Source: Ktedonosporobacter rubrisoli
GTDB lineage: Bacteria > Chloroflexota > Ktedonobacteria > Ktedonobacterales > Ktedonobacteraceae
DNA: 64,000 nt
Assembly (NCBI RefSeq): GCF_004208415.1
Contig: NZ_CP035758.1
Coordinates: 6,572,001 to 6,636,000, forward strand
Direction: 5' to 3'
Position numbers and translations under genes: made by a program. Below are positions 16,228 to 24,984 of this stretch, in pieces (position 1 is the first letter of the stretch; every line of letters starts with the position of its first letter). A model generated the notes under the pieces. That model was not told the DNA's origin. It worked only from the letters and a program-made list of their open reading frames with translations, and did no database searches.

Positions 16228-17619
16228 TTAATGTGCCAGCACGGCTGCGCTCTCGATCAGCTCGCTAGCAGGCCGTATCGCCCTGGACGAGGCCTTCTTG
16301 CTCTTTACGCGACGGGCTGCGCGTACGGGAAGATAAGCTTCCATCGCATGCAGAGCATTGATATAGACCTGCTGCTGTTCGTGGATGACTCCGTTGGGAC
16401 CCAGTTCCCACCACTCATCAGGCGTAAAGTAAGCCGAAACCTCAGCCTCGGGTCCGCTGCGGCCATACCACTGGATCAGATGGAGATTATCAGATTGCGC
16501 CAGCCAGGTGGCCAGATCAAGCAGCTCGGGCTGCTCTGTCAATTTTGCCATGTTATAGACATGGCCCATCAGTTGCAAAATGTTCTGCTGTGCGCTATTG
16601 CCCAGGAAGAACTCCATGCCGCCGCTTCCAGCCCAGGTGGTAGGATGGACGGGCAGGGGCAAATGGTAAGCCTGTTCCCTGTGGCGCTCAATCAGCTCGC
16701 TGGCCGTATAGGTTGAGACCTTACGCCGCTGCAGCTCAGCCGGCAAAGCGTGCATAAACTCGAAGATCCCACTATCGCGCCTATGATGCTCACCGAAGGT
16801 CTCAAAATCCCAGCCAAGCAATAAAAGATCGCCCCAGGTATGCGCAATCCAATCAGCATAGGTATCGGCATACAACGGATAGCCAGACCAACTCTGGTTG
16901 GAGAAGCGATAACCAACATCATCGCTCAATTCCAGGTGACGCGTGAGCAAGTAAGGAGCCTCCCGCGCCTCCGGCTCCGCCTGGGTGCGTCCCCGTCCCC
17001 GTCTGCCCCGCGTTTTCTCATCGGGAGACAGCACAAAGGGGCGCTCATCACCGTTTCGGTAAAGATGCGTACTTTCGCGCCAACTCATCACCCAGGGCCG
17101 GCCATCCATCACCGCCCCGCGGAAACCGGCAGTATCGAGCGCATCGTAGAGAGTCGCCGACATACACATCTCGGTCGTATCTGTCACCACGGGACGCTTG
17201 CCAAAGATGTGCTCAAGTTCATCGCACATCTCCCGCATCCGTCCAATAAAGGCCGGCAGATCGAGTAGGAACAGAAAGCTATGATACGGCTCTACGCCTA
17301 TCAGCTCAACATTTTCCTGTGCCACCAGCTCGCGAAAGAGATTTAGCAGCTCTTCGTCCCAGGACTGGGCCTGGCGCAGAAAGGAAAGCGAGAAACCGAT
17401 AGAGAGCTTCATGCCCTGCCTCACAAGATCCAGGAACATACGCGTGGCAGGATAATAGCTGTAGCGCGCTACCTTCCTGAAGTAGCGTTCATTCATCTGT
17501 TCATCAAAGAGACAGCGTGTAATATCATCTATAGATGCGCCACGCGGAATGGGCTGCGCCGGCAGCTTCAAACGACGCGGTTGATGCACCACTGTATAGA
17601 TAGCCAGATCCGCAACCAT
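16228..17619 (-). CDS. Glycoside hydrolase family 57 protein
   Basis: The 463-residue protein matches GH57, a family of cytoplasmic alpha-amylases, branching enzymes and related alpha-glucan enzymes. The N-terminal VVHQPRRL holds the family HQP motif. LLLLGWDFETFGEHHRRDSG corresponds to the region of the catalytic Asp (YDxELFGHWW in other members), and VHPTTWAGSGG follows. A basic, Gly-rich insert (RGRRGRGR, about residue 210) is unusual. It ends at a strong terminator and starts 20 nt after a glycosyltransferase gene. The pair likely makes or trims an alpha-glucan such as glycogen; branching against hydrolysis cannot be decided. Confidence 0.88.
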   Translation of the reverse strand: MVADLAIYTVVHQPRRLKLPAQPIPRGASIDDITRCLFDEQMNERYFRKVARYSYYPATRMFLDLVRQGMKLSIGFSLSFLRQAQSWDEELLNLFRELVAQENVELIGVEPYHSFLFLLDLPAFIGRMREMCDELEHIFGKRPVVTDTTEMCMSATLYDALDTAGFRGAVMDGRPWVMSWRESTHLYRNGDERPFVLSPDEKTRGRRGRGRTQAEPEAREAPYLLTRHLELSDDVGYRFSNQSWSGYPLYADTYADWIAHTWGDLLLLGWDFETFGEHHRRDSGIFEFMHALPAELQRRKVSTYTASELIERHREQAYHLPLPVHPTTWAGSGGMEFFLGNSAQQNILQLMGHVYNMAKLTEQPELLDLATWLAQSDNLHLIQWYGRSGPEAEVSAYFTPDEWWELGPNGVIHEQQQVYINALHAMEAYLPVRAARRVKSKKASSRAIRPASELIESAAVLAH

Positions 17620-17639
17620 ACAACACCAGTCCTCCCAAA

Positions 17640-19067
17640 TTATCCTGCCAGATTTCCTACCACATGGGCAGGTTCGACAGCTTCCTCACTCACAACTTCC
17701 TCCTGGCCATCCTTGTTTCCAGCCGGCTCGGTCACAGTTTCGTGTGCCGAGACGAGATTAATATCCTGCTTGCGCGCCAGGAACTCTAGCTTGCCCACAA
17801 GATTTTCAATCACGCGGTCCCACAGGAATTGGCGCGCCGTATGATACCCGCCGTAGCGAATGCGCTCCTGCTCTGCCTGGTGGCGGCGCAAGTACAGCAG
17901 ATAGCCCACAATCTCGTCGGGATCGTCGGTCTCGGTCACAATGGCATTCTCAAAGGAGATGGCATAATCCTCGCCAGTTGAGCCGGTTACCGCGATACCC
18001 TGGGCTGCCATGACTTCCAGGGCCACAAGGCCAAAGGGCTCGTGACCGCTATTGGCAAGCGTAGCATCGGCTGCTGCATAAGTGGTGCGCACAAATTCTT
18101 CGGGCAGGAAGAAGCGCAGATTATAGACATCCGCTGGCTCGGCCTGCTCTATGGCCTCCATGCATTGATCGAGGGAGGGCGGACGCTGCGCGAGCATGAC
18201 ATCACGAATGGAAAGGCCAAGGCTATAGGCTCGCTGGAAGACCTCTATCCCATGCGGCTCAATGCCGCCACGCACAAAGAGCGTAACCGGGTAGCCAGCA
18301 TTTTTCAGGCGCGCTACTGCCTCGATAGCCATCAGCCAGCGCTTATCGGGATCGAAGCGCCCGATCTTGAAGAGGAAGAGGCGCTGAGGATTATCACGCC
18401 GCACGATAGCACGCAGACGCGCCACGGCCTCTTTATCCACAGGCTCCAGATGCCGGCTGGGAATACCATTGGGAATTACCAGCGGATTGACGCTAAGATC
18501 CCACATCTTATGCTTCATGTACTTGCTCACGGTACACAGCGTCGAGACATAGTTGAGGCGGCCCCAGTTGACGCGGTGCAGCGACATCAGGCTGTTGAGA
18601 TTCCAGAGGAGTAAAACCTTCTGACGTACATTGAACCAGTACAAGAGATCAGAAATACGGCACATCACCTCGGCCGTATGCCAGTCTTCACCCATAATCA
18701 CAACAGTCTTCCCGGCATCGACGGCGGGTCTGACGATCTCACTATAGATGTGGTGGGGCACGCTCTCGTTGTAGTCATAGAGCTTTTGCTCTTCACCATC
18801 ATAGACACCATTGGGATAATATTTGCTCACCCACTGTGACCAGCGCTCCAGGATCAAGCGACCATCCACCCGCGTTTCGAGCGCGGGCTTATTGGGATCA
18901 CCAATAAAGATCAGGTGAGTCGTATACCCCTGGGTTGCCAGCGCCTCGCTCAGCTCAGAGACACGCGTCCCCAGGCCGCCGGCTGTAGAGTAGACATCCG
19001 GCCCTTCAAAACAGAGCAAGACAAACAAAGTGTTTTCCGGCGATATTGCTCCATCCAATTTCATCAT
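17640..19067 (-). CDS. Glycosyltransferase, glycogen synthase-like (GT-B fold)
   Basis: The 475-residue protein has an N-terminal Rossmann half with STAGGLGTRVSELSEALA, the glycine-rich loop of starch/glycogen synthase-like enzymes, and a C-terminal half with KIGRFDPDKRW and NSGHEPFGLVALEVMAAQG, the nucleotide-sugar binding EX7E region. Its last 40 residues are acidic and variable. It forms an operon with the GH57 gene downstream. It is related to GT4/GT5 enzymes; synthesis of an alpha-glucan is the likely role, but the donor sugar is not known. ATG 19067 and ATG 19064 are both possible starts. Confidence 0.87.
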   Translation of the reverse strand: MMKLDGAISPENTLFVLLCFEGPDVYSTAGGLGTRVSELSEALATQGYTTHLIFIGDPNKPALETRVDGRLILERWSQWVSKYYPNGVYDGEEQKLYDYNESVPHHIYSEIVRPAVDAGKTVVIMGEDWHTAEVMCRISDLLYWFNVRQKVLLLWNLNSLMSLHRVNWGRLNYVSTLCTVSKYMKHKMWDLSVNPLVIPNGIPSRHLEPVDKEAVARLRAIVRRDNPQRLFLFKIGRFDPDKRWLMAIEAVARLKNAGYPVTLFVRGGIEPHGIEVFQRAYSLGLSIRDVMLAQRPPSLDQCMEAIEQAEPADVYNLRFFLPEEFVRTTYAAADATLANSGHEPFGLVALEVMAAQGIAVTGSTGEDYAISFENAIVTETDDPDEIVGYLLYLRRHQAEQERIRYGGYHTARQFLWDRVIENLVGKLEFLARKQDINLVSAHETVTEPAGNKDGQEEVVSEEAVEPAHVVGNLAG

Positions 19068-19750
19068 AACTCAGATATCCTTGTGTCCTCTTTTGATGTG
19101 TAGGAGAAAAGAGATCGGCACCCGTGTTCGATCTTCAGCTCGACACAGTGTGCTAGTGTAACACTACACGCGTAGCTTGCGCTTACGTTTATAGTACAGC
19201 CGACCGAGCGCTGAAGCTGACAGGCATTGTCCACACCCCTCAACGCGCTTTTACTCTCTTGCATCCTTGCAATGCCTTTTGTGTACTAAGGCTTATGCTC
19301 CGCTCGATTCTCAGGTGCTTATGACCTGTCATCTAGAGCCAGTAGAGCACGTTATTCAGTACAAATGTATTTCATTCTCAGTATATCACACAGCCAATGC
19401 TCAACCCGAGAAGATGCTAATGGCCCTCACGCTACCCATGAAGCCGGCACGCCTACCAACTACACTCATATTGTAGAGGTAAGCACTATAGCTAAATTCT
19501 TGCTTAGAAAATTCTCAGCGGAGCGGCGGCCTCCCTACCGGGTTGATCTCAGTATAACCAGCGGGCAGAAAAGATATCCCTTGATATGGGCCCGACTCAC
19601 TAACTTTTTTCTACCCCTGGTGACGATCTTTTGCATCCAGTGGCTCACTATTCATGGGGAGAGTGTTGAGCAAAAATACTGCTCCAACAGCGAGTTAGAG
19701 CTTGGGAGATCAGGAAGATGTAACAATGCAGGAATGCACAGATGAAACGA
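19068..19750. other. 683-bp gap, no gene recognised
   Basis: Frames on both strands give only unconvincing translations. Upstream of the glycosyltransferase there is a palindrome TAGTGT-A-ACACTA at 19154-19166, possibly an operator, and TATAAA on the minus strand at 19188-19193. Nothing else was seen. Confidence 0.5.
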
Positions 19751-20569
19751 TTACAGGAAAAAGCGAGATAGCTCTGCCGCGACAAGTGCCGGTCGCCCAC
19801 CCCTGTTTTTATTGCCTGAACCACCATGATTGAGACCAGCAAATTCAACACGTTTGACGTGTGGTAAGTGTTTTTCAAGGGCATCGAGTGCGGTTTTCAA
19901 GTAGGCTGGGCTTCTACTCCCTCCCAACAACAGGACATCGGCCTGAATATCCTTAAAATTTTGCCAGGTATCCTGTGTCTCTCGAACGAGTTGCGCATCA
20001 TACTGAAAGGTTGGCACAAGAGCAAGCATATCGCCCAACATGAGGCGAGCCATGCCTTTGAGCAGGAAGCCGGGCAGAGTGTGACCAAATTGCTGCGTGC
20101 CTCTGGTCGCCACAACTAACGCCGACGCCTCGTCACCTTTCTCTACTTCACGGGTAAATGCTGGCACCCAATCCAACGAGAAGGAGCCATTGATCGAGAG
20201 CGGCGGTTCGTAAATCGCGATTTTCTTGATGGTTGGCAAACTGAGAGCAGCCTGCAGGCAGATAATGGCTCCTGAGCTGAGTCCAAAGAGCAAGCGGGTA
20301 GCGGTTTTGGTCAGCAGCGCTTCGATATCTTCGACTTCTTTCTTGATGGTATAGCCTTCACCAAAGGAGCCACTCATCCCGCGCCCTCGCCGATCTGAGA
20401 GGTACACTGTAAAATGTGAAGAAAGCTCATCGGCCAATTGCTGATGACTTTCAGCCGTTTCGAGACCTCCATGGACGAGCAGAAGTCCTGGCCCACGGCC
20501 TACCTGTCGATACCCGATGATCGTGCCATCCTTCGATTTCACCGTGGAAGTCGTAACGATTTCGTTCAT
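19751..20569 (-). CDS. Alpha/beta hydrolase
   Basis: The 272-residue protein shows the fold's LLLVHGGLE oxyanion loop, the nucleophile elbow GLSSGA and the late His in GLNHGG. It is a small soluble esterase-like or lactonase-like enzyme of unknown substrate. The start is the ATG at 20569 behind AGGA; the frame extends upstream but that part overlaps the PadR gene. The gene lies 100 nt downstream of padR in the same direction, so the regulator probably controls it. Confidence 0.85.
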   Translation of the reverse strand: MNEIVTTSTVKSKDGTIIGYRQVGRGPGLLLVHGGLETAESHQQLADELSSHFTVYLSDRRGRGMSGSFGEGYTIKKEVEDIEALLTKTATRLLFGLSSGAIICLQAALSLPTIKKIAIYEPPLSINGSFSLDWVPAFTREVEKGDEASALVVATRGTQQFGHTLPGFLLKGMARLMLGDMLALVPTFQYDAQLVRETQDTWQNFKDIQADVLLLGGSRSPAYLKTALDALEKHLPHVKRVEFAGLNHGGSGNKNRGGRPALVAAELSRFFL

Positions 20570-20669
20570 GGCGGTTTTCCTTTTTGAATCTCTCTTTTTC
20601 GATGTTTGGACGAGGGCCTGTATCATGTGAGGCAAACATGCCAAAGCCGAGGCGTTAGCTTTCCTTCTG

Positions 20670-21296
20670 TTAGGCTTCTTCGTACTCCTGCGAAGCCGTC
20701 GCACGAGAAAAGGCCTCCCACTCAGTCAAACCCTCCAGCGTTCCCGACCTGATCGCTTCAGCGAAGTGGCGCGTCCAGGCGAGCTCCGCCTCGCAAAGCG
20801 CAAGCGGGTACTCACTCTCGATCAAATTTAGGCGCGAGATCCCACGCTGCATGGCACTTTGGAGGAAGGAACGTTGCTGCTCAATCTCCATCTCCAGGCG
20901 CGTGCAACGCTGTTCAAGAAGTACGGCGGCATCTTCGGGTGGCAGTATCGGAATGAGCGAGAGCCCCGCTTCAAACTGCGTATACTCTTTGACAGGTCTG
21001 CTAATGAGCTCACTCAACCAGTCGATGAGTTCGATACGACCAGCCCTGGTCAGACGGTAGACTGTACGCTCAGGGCGACGGCCCTCGCGTACGCTCTCAC
21101 CTACTCTGATGAGTCCATGGAGCTTTAAAGCCTCAACGACTGTATAGAGCGCGCCGAAGTTTAGCTTGATGCTCTGGTCCTTCCCACGTTCACGTAGCGT
21201 TGTAGCTATCTCATACGGATGCATGGGATGTTCCGTGAGGCAGGCAAGGACCGCTAATGCGAGTGGATTTTGAATTTTGCGCTTCGTCGTCATCAC
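20670..21296 (-). CDS. PadR-family transcription regulator
   Basis: The 208-residue protein has the N-terminal winged helix of PadR proteins: LAVLACLTEHPMHPYEIA, then LNFGALYTVVEALKLHGLI and the wing GRRPERTVYRLT. A C-terminal helical part (about 100-208) matches the Vir-type dimerisation domain. PadR proteins are mostly repressors released by small molecules. AT-rich palindromes lie just upstream (21345-21381). It likely regulates itself and the hydrolase downstream. Confidence 0.92.
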   Translation of the reverse strand: MMTTKRKIQNPLALAVLACLTEHPMHPYEIATTLRERGKDQSIKLNFGALYTVVEALKLHGLIRVGESVREGRRPERTVYRLTRAGRIELIDWLSELISRPVKEYTQFEAGLSLIPILPPEDAAVLLEQRCTRLEMEIEQQRSFLQSAMQRGISRLNLIESEYPLALCEAELAWTRHFAEAIRSGTLEGLTEWEAFSRATASQEYEEA

Positions 21297-21344
21297 TCCT
21301 CCATCATGATCTGCATTCCAGAAGGAAAGGAATAATATCTCTGT

Positions 21345-21381
21345 CAGAATATTCTGCTAAGAATATATAGTAGAGAATATT
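21345..21381 (-). promoter_or_regulatory. AATATT palindrome cluster upstream of padR
   Basis: CAGAATATTCTG at 21345-21356 is a perfect 12-bp palindrome, followed by GAATAT at 21361-21366 and AGAATATTT at about 21373-21381. Repeated GAATAT half-sites 50-85 nt before the start codon fit an autoregulatory PadR operator (inferred). Confidence 0.45.
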
Positions 21382-21553
21382 TGTTGTCAAGTGCCGAGAT
21401 GTTTGGATCTGTGAGCGAGGATGAAAAGCAAACAGGCTTCTACTCCGGTCCAAAGAGCTCTTAATGTAGGCCTCCTCCCGTTCTTGCAGAAAGCTTAGCA
21501 GAGAAAAGCTTATCGCCGTAGTTTTTTCGCGCGCACATCGCCTCCTTTTGCTC

Positions 21554-21582
21554 TTGCTTTTGGCTGCAAAGTAATATATAGT
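21554..21582 (+). promoter_or_regulatory. Probable promoter of the HTH/Clp-N gene
   Basis: TTGCTT (21554-21559) and TATAGT (21577-21582) are 17 bp apart, 61 nt before the start codon; AAGGAAGG lies ahead of the ATG at 21644. The gap 21297-21643 holds this and the padR upstream sites only. Confidence 0.45.
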
Positions 21583-21643
21583 ATGTTATAGTTCTTTTAG
21601 TAATGCAAATAGTTTCATAGATTACAAAGGAAGGTCTAAGGCT

Positions 21644-22699
21644 ATGGAGTTTGACAAGGAAGCAAACAGCGCAGGTATAGAACGCCTGATGACTTCGGAT
21701 GAAGTGGCTGAACTCTTGCATGTAGATCCCGTGACGATTCGCCGCCTGATCAATAAGGGCGATCTGGCCGCCTATCGCATCGGTTCCGACTATCGCATTG
21801 CCCCTTCGGATCTCAAAGCCTACCTGCTGCACCAGCGCATGCCAGCCAAAACTGAGGCGACCGCTGGCAGCGTTGAGCCTTTCGGCCAGCTTGTGCAGTG
21901 GCTGCGCGCAATGTGGCAGGAGCGTCTGACGGCACCGGCCGAACTGGTCAAGAAGGAGCGTAACCGCTTCGATAGGTTTACCGAGCGTGCGCGCAACGTC
22001 CTCTCCTCGGCCTCGGAGGAGGCCAAAGCCCTACACCATAACTATATCGGGACCGAGCATTTGCTACTGGGCCTGCTGCGCGAGGGCGAGGGCATCGGAG
22101 CGCAGACGTTGCAGAAGCTTGGCGTCGAAGCTGATAAGGTTCGCGAGGCGGTAATCGCCATCATCGGACGTGGCTCACAGGACATAGGAGACGAGCAGCC
22201 GCGCGGCCTTACGCCACGCGCTAAAAAAGTCATCGAGCTGGCTGTAGATGAGGCGCGCCGCCTGGGGCACGATTACCTGGGGACCGAACATCTCCTGCTG
22301 GGTTTATTGCGTGAGGGTGAGGGCATCGCGGCCCGCATTCTTGTAGATATGGGAGTGGTACTACCGCGCGTCCGCGAAGAGGCCTTGCGCCTGCTGGAAC
22401 AGCGCACAGCCTCCTGGCGTGTGAAGCAATATCAGGGTCCACAGAAGCAAGCCTCGACGAATCCCACACTGCAAGAGAGCATGCCCGCAGAGCCTGGCAG
22501 CCCTCAAGCGCATAGCGCACCAGTTCAGGACAGCGAGCCTGGCAGTGCCCAGGCCGAAAGCACGCCCGAGCAGACCAGCGAGCCTGCCCCGACTACGCAG
22601 CAAGGTGAGCAGACCCTTACTTGCCCACAGTGTGGCGCCAAGAATCCAGGCGCTGCCAGCCATTGTTTAAACTGTAACGCTCCTCTAAGCCAGGAGTAA
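21644..22699 (+). CDS. HTH (excisionase-type), double Clp-N and zinc-ribbon fusion protein
   Basis: The 351-residue protein joins three parts. Residues about 14-64 form an excisionase/MerR-like helix-turn-helix (TSDEVAELLHVDPVTIRRLI). Residues about 112-250 are the two Clp-N repeats of ClpC/ClpA (each with GTEHLLLGLLREGEGI). After a Gln/Pro/Ser linker, residues about 324-347 form a zinc ribbon (CPQCGAKN, then CLNCNAPL). There is no AAA+ ATPase. Clp-N domains bind adaptors, substrates or phospho-arginine, so the protein may link DNA binding to stress or proteolysis signals. This is inference. The gene stands alone with its own promoter. Confidence 0.9.
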   Translation: MEFDKEANSAGIERLMTSDEVAELLHVDPVTIRRLINKGDLAAYRIGSDYRIAPSDLKAYLLHQRMPAKTEATAGSVEPFGQLVQWLRAMWQERLTAPAELVKKERNRFDRFTERARNVLSSASEEAKALHHNYIGTEHLLLGLLREGEGIGAQTLQKLGVEADKVREAVIAIIGRGSQDIGDEQPRGLTPRAKKVIELAVDEARRLGHDYLGTEHLLLGLLREGEGIAARILVDMGVVLPRVREEALRLLEQRTASWRVKQYQGPQKQASTNPTLQESMPAEPGSPQAHSAPVQDSEPGSAQAESTPEQTSEPAPTTQQGEQTLTCPQCGAKNPGAASHCLNCNAPLSQE

Positions 22700-22730
22700 T
22701 TTCGCTCCCCACGCCTGAGAGAAGCAAAGG

Positions 22731-22759
22731 GGAGGCCACGGATAGCTTCTGTGGTCTCC
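22731..22759. terminator. Hairpin between convergent genes
   Basis: GGAGGCCAC (22731-22739) pairs with GTGGTCTCC (22751-22759) with one G-U pair. It lies between the end of the Clp-N fusion gene and the convergent membrane protein gene, so it may end both transcripts. No long T-tract follows. Confidence 0.5.
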
Positions 22760-22765
22760 GCTGTC

Positions 22766-23158
22766 TTAGCTTACCAGCTTGCCGCTACGTTCTTGCCCCC
22801 CTTCAGACTGTACAGAAGGATAGGCCACAAACTGGTAACGAATGAGCAGGATCGTCTGCAGCACCAGCAGCACAAAGAGGAGCAGCACATGGGGCGCAAA
22901 CAAATGCATAAGGATTAAGCCAATCATCACCACCGTGAGAATATTGGCGATATGGCAAAGAACAAAGAGCTGGCTCTGCTTCTCAGTCATCGTCAGACGC
23001 GTATAATTGAGGAACGTCAGCAGAATCAAGGCCAGACCGGCGCAGGCAAACCAGAGGCCATCCAGGGTCAGGCCTTTATAGAGGAATGGTGTTAACGATA
23101 TATGTATGATCCCAATCACTCCAATCACGCTGGCGAGAATAAGCATGACTTTCTTCAT
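22766..23158 (-). CDS. Small four-helix membrane protein
   Basis: The protein of about 130 residues starts MKKVMLILASVIGVIGIIHI at ATG 23158 and has four hydrophobic segments; the tail (SEGGQERSGKLVS) is charged. No family was recognised with certainty. An operator-like inverted repeat at 23185-23204 just upstream matches the one in front of the neighbouring tetR gene, so it is probably the target of that repressor, which suggests a role in response to a drug or other small molecule. Confidence 0.75.
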   Translation of the reverse strand: MKKVMLILASVIGVIGIIHISLTPFLYKGLTLDGLWFACAGLALILLTFLNYTRLTMTEKQSQLFVLCHIANILTVVMIGLILMHLFAPHVLLLFVLLVLQTILLIRYQFVAYPSVQSEGGQERSGKLVS

Positions 23159-23184
23159 CTCAAAGCCTCTCTTTTTAAGACCAG

Positions 23185-23204
23185 AACATACGCTAGCGTA
23201 CGTT
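23185..23204 (-). promoter_or_regulatory. TetR operator candidate, copy 1
   Basis: AACATACG, 4 nt, CGTACGTT. The left arm and spacing are the same as in the site at 23898-23917 before tetR; one base differs in the right arm. It lies 27 nt ahead of the start of the membrane protein gene. Confidence 0.65.
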
Positions 23205-23333
23205 TTACTGGCAACAAGTGTTCTCACTGATACTTTTTACAAAGGAAAACGCATTAACAGAATGAATGGCTGGCTTGGCGCGATAAAGCGAGCCAGGCCT
23301 GTGGGAGAACTGCAAACAATGCTCTAGCATGCC

Positions 23334-23879
23334 CTACGAGCCTGCCAACAGGTTGAGCACCGATCTGGCGCTCTTGAGGGCCAGCCTATGGCTCTCTTCG
23401 CTGTTATCGCGTTGGCTCAAATCGATCCAACCCAGATAGAGCAGATAAAAGACCCGTGCCATCTCCTGGGCCTTTGCCACGGGATAGCCACTTTCCTCTA
23501 GCAGGTAGGCAATATAGTGAATGCGCCGCTCTTCGACCTGGGCAACCTCACGCCTCACCGCCGGATCGTGACGGGCCCATTGATGGACCGAGGCCTCCAG
23601 GCTCTGATTGCGCGCAAAGCTCTGCTCGATCAAGCGCTCAAGACGCTCAGCCGGATCAGGTTTTTTTTCCAGCTCGGCAATCGTTGCGGCCGTCCCATAC
23701 TCCGCCCAATAGGCTAGCAGAGCTTGCAGGAAGACCGCGCGATTCTTCCAGTAATGATAGAAGCTGCCCTTGCTGATCTGCAGCATTTTCGCGAGGTTTT
23801 CAACCTTCACATGCTCAATGCCAGATTCCGCCAGCACGCGCAAGCCAGCCCTGATCCAATCATCTTTCGTCAGCAACAT
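23334..23879 (-). CDS. TetR-family repressor
   Basis: The 181-residue protein has the N-terminal HTH of the family (VKVENLAKMLQISKGSFYHYWKNR, split here as VKVENLAKMLQIS and KGSFYHYW) followed by an all-helical ligand domain. TetR proteins are dimeric repressors released by small ligands. Its promoter is overlapped by a perfect inverted repeat, so it is likely autoregulated, and the same site occurs before the membrane protein gene downstream (175 nt gap). The two genes form a small regulon. Confidence 0.9.
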   Translation of the reverse strand: MLLTKDDWIRAGLRVLAESGIEHVKVENLAKMLQISKGSFYHYWKNRAVFLQALLAYWAEYGTAATIAELEKKPDPAERLERLIEQSFARNQSLEASVHQWARHDPAVRREVAQVEERRIHYIAYLLEESGYPVAKAQEMARVFYLLYLGWIDLSQRDNSEESHRLALKSARSVLNLLAGS

Positions 23880-23897
23880 AAGCCGCGTCTCTTCTAG

Positions 23898-23955
23898 AAC
23901 ATACGCAACCGTATGTTTTTAGTATACTATAAAACTTTTCCTGGTCCGCCGTCAA
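23898..23955 (-). promoter_or_regulatory. tetR promoter and operator copy 2
   Basis: On the minus strand TTGACG (23950-23955) and TATAGT (23926-23931) are 18 bp apart. Directly downstream lies the perfect inverted repeat AACATACG (23898-23905), 4 nt, CGTATGTT (23910-23917). A repressor bound here would cover the transcription start. Confidence 0.7.
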
Positions 23956-23988
23956 GGTTATCTTAAGCTAATCTGTTCAGGCAAGTTT

Positions 23989-24026
23989 GCAGCCCCTCAG
24001 AGATTTTCAGTGCTACTGAGGGCTGC
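23989..24026 (-). terminator. Hairpin downstream of the DUF92 gene
   Basis: GCAGCC, C, CTCAG (23989-24000) pairs with CTGAG, GGCTGC (24016-24026) around a 15-nt loop with one bulge. It begins 16 nt after the DUF92 stop codon. No T-tract is seen. Confidence 0.45.
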
Positions 24027-24041
24027 GAACGCGCGCAGAGA

Positions 24042-24881
24042 CTAGCGCTTGCCCCTCCTCAGACAGAGGTGCAGAGCCAGAGCCACCAGGGCTCCCCAAA
24101 ACGTAGCCAGGAAATTGACTGTATCATTATTCATCCAGGGATAGCCGCGCCGTAGGATAGTCAGCGTACCACAGCTATGTACCTCTCGCTCAGTCTCCTT
24201 CTTGCAGATGGGACAATAATAAGTTGCCTGCACCGTAGCCCCTAGCCAGCTATCAAAGAAACCGCCTAGCAGGCCACTCACCAGAGCAATAAAAGGAAGA
24301 GAGCGCTGCGCACGATCAGCACGGCCCAGCAACCAGAAGACCAGGCCCAGCGCTGCCGCCCCGGTCGCCGCCGCCGTACTCCCCATTACAGTAACCCCGC
24401 CTGACGTCCCGGGCTCCGTCTGCTCGCCAGTAGTAATCAGGCGTGGCGCATGCGTGCTGAGCACTCCCAGCTCGGTGGCCCAGGTATCGGCAGTCGCCGC
24501 CGCCAGAGAGCCCACATAGCTGGCCTCTAGCGCCTCGCGCCGCCGCTGCTCAGTCTCTGGCGTCGCGCCATAGGCCAAGGCCAACAGAGTTGCTACGCCG
24601 CCATTTGCCGCCACCTGCACAATATCGCGCCGCGAGCCCTTGCTAAACTTATCGGCAGCCAGCTGCTCCTTATCCCTGGCGCGAAAATGCGAAAAGAGAC
24701 TGGAAGAGACAAAGAAAAAGATGAGCGAGAGCCCCCATTTCCAGCCGCCAAACCCTACAGTCGTCGTCCCTGCAATCATCGCCCCCAACAGCCCGCTGCG
24801 GCTCAACGAACGCCGTCGATAGGCGAGAAGACCAACAACACTGCTAAACAGTAACCCCTGTACGAGACGAATTTTCGGCAT
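24042..24881 (-). CDS. DUF92 family membrane protein (VTE6-like)
   Basis: The 279-residue protein has six or more hydrophobic segments and family landmarks: SRSGLLGAMIAGTTTVGFGG near the start, ANGGVATLLAL, AAATADTWATELG, and GGVTVMGSTAAATGA. DUF92 includes the plant phytyl-phosphate kinase VTE6, so an isoprenoid-phosphate kinase role is possible. An insertion near the C-terminus has two CxxC-like Cys (YYCPICKKE and a later Cys in EVHSCGTL), a hint of a small metal-binding loop. It stands alone between the tetR and RusA-like genes. Confidence 0.85.
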   Translation of the reverse strand: MPKIRLVQGLLFSSVVGLLAYRRRSLSRSGLLGAMIAGTTTVGFGGWKWGLSLIFFFVSSSLFSHFRARDKEQLAADKFSKGSRRDIVQVAANGGVATLLALAYGATPETEQRRREALEASYVGSLAAATADTWATELGVLSTHAPRLITTGEQTEPGTSGGVTVMGSTAAATGAAALGLVFWLLGRADRAQRSLPFIALVSGLLGGFFDSWLGATVQATYYCPICKKETEREVHSCGTLTILRRGYPWMNNDTVNFLATFWGALVALALHLCLRRGKR

Positions 24882-24984
24882 AAACGTAGTACCTCTAGAT
24901 ATTTAGCGTGTATTTTGTTACAGAACGCTAGTATTATCAGTTCTATCATAGTGAAGGCATGGTAGAGAGGCAAGTACATACGTC

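Noticed and set aside
19267..19745. Open frames in the gap before the glycosyltransferase
   Set aside because: They overlap in several frames, have odd composition and no ribosome-binding site or family match.
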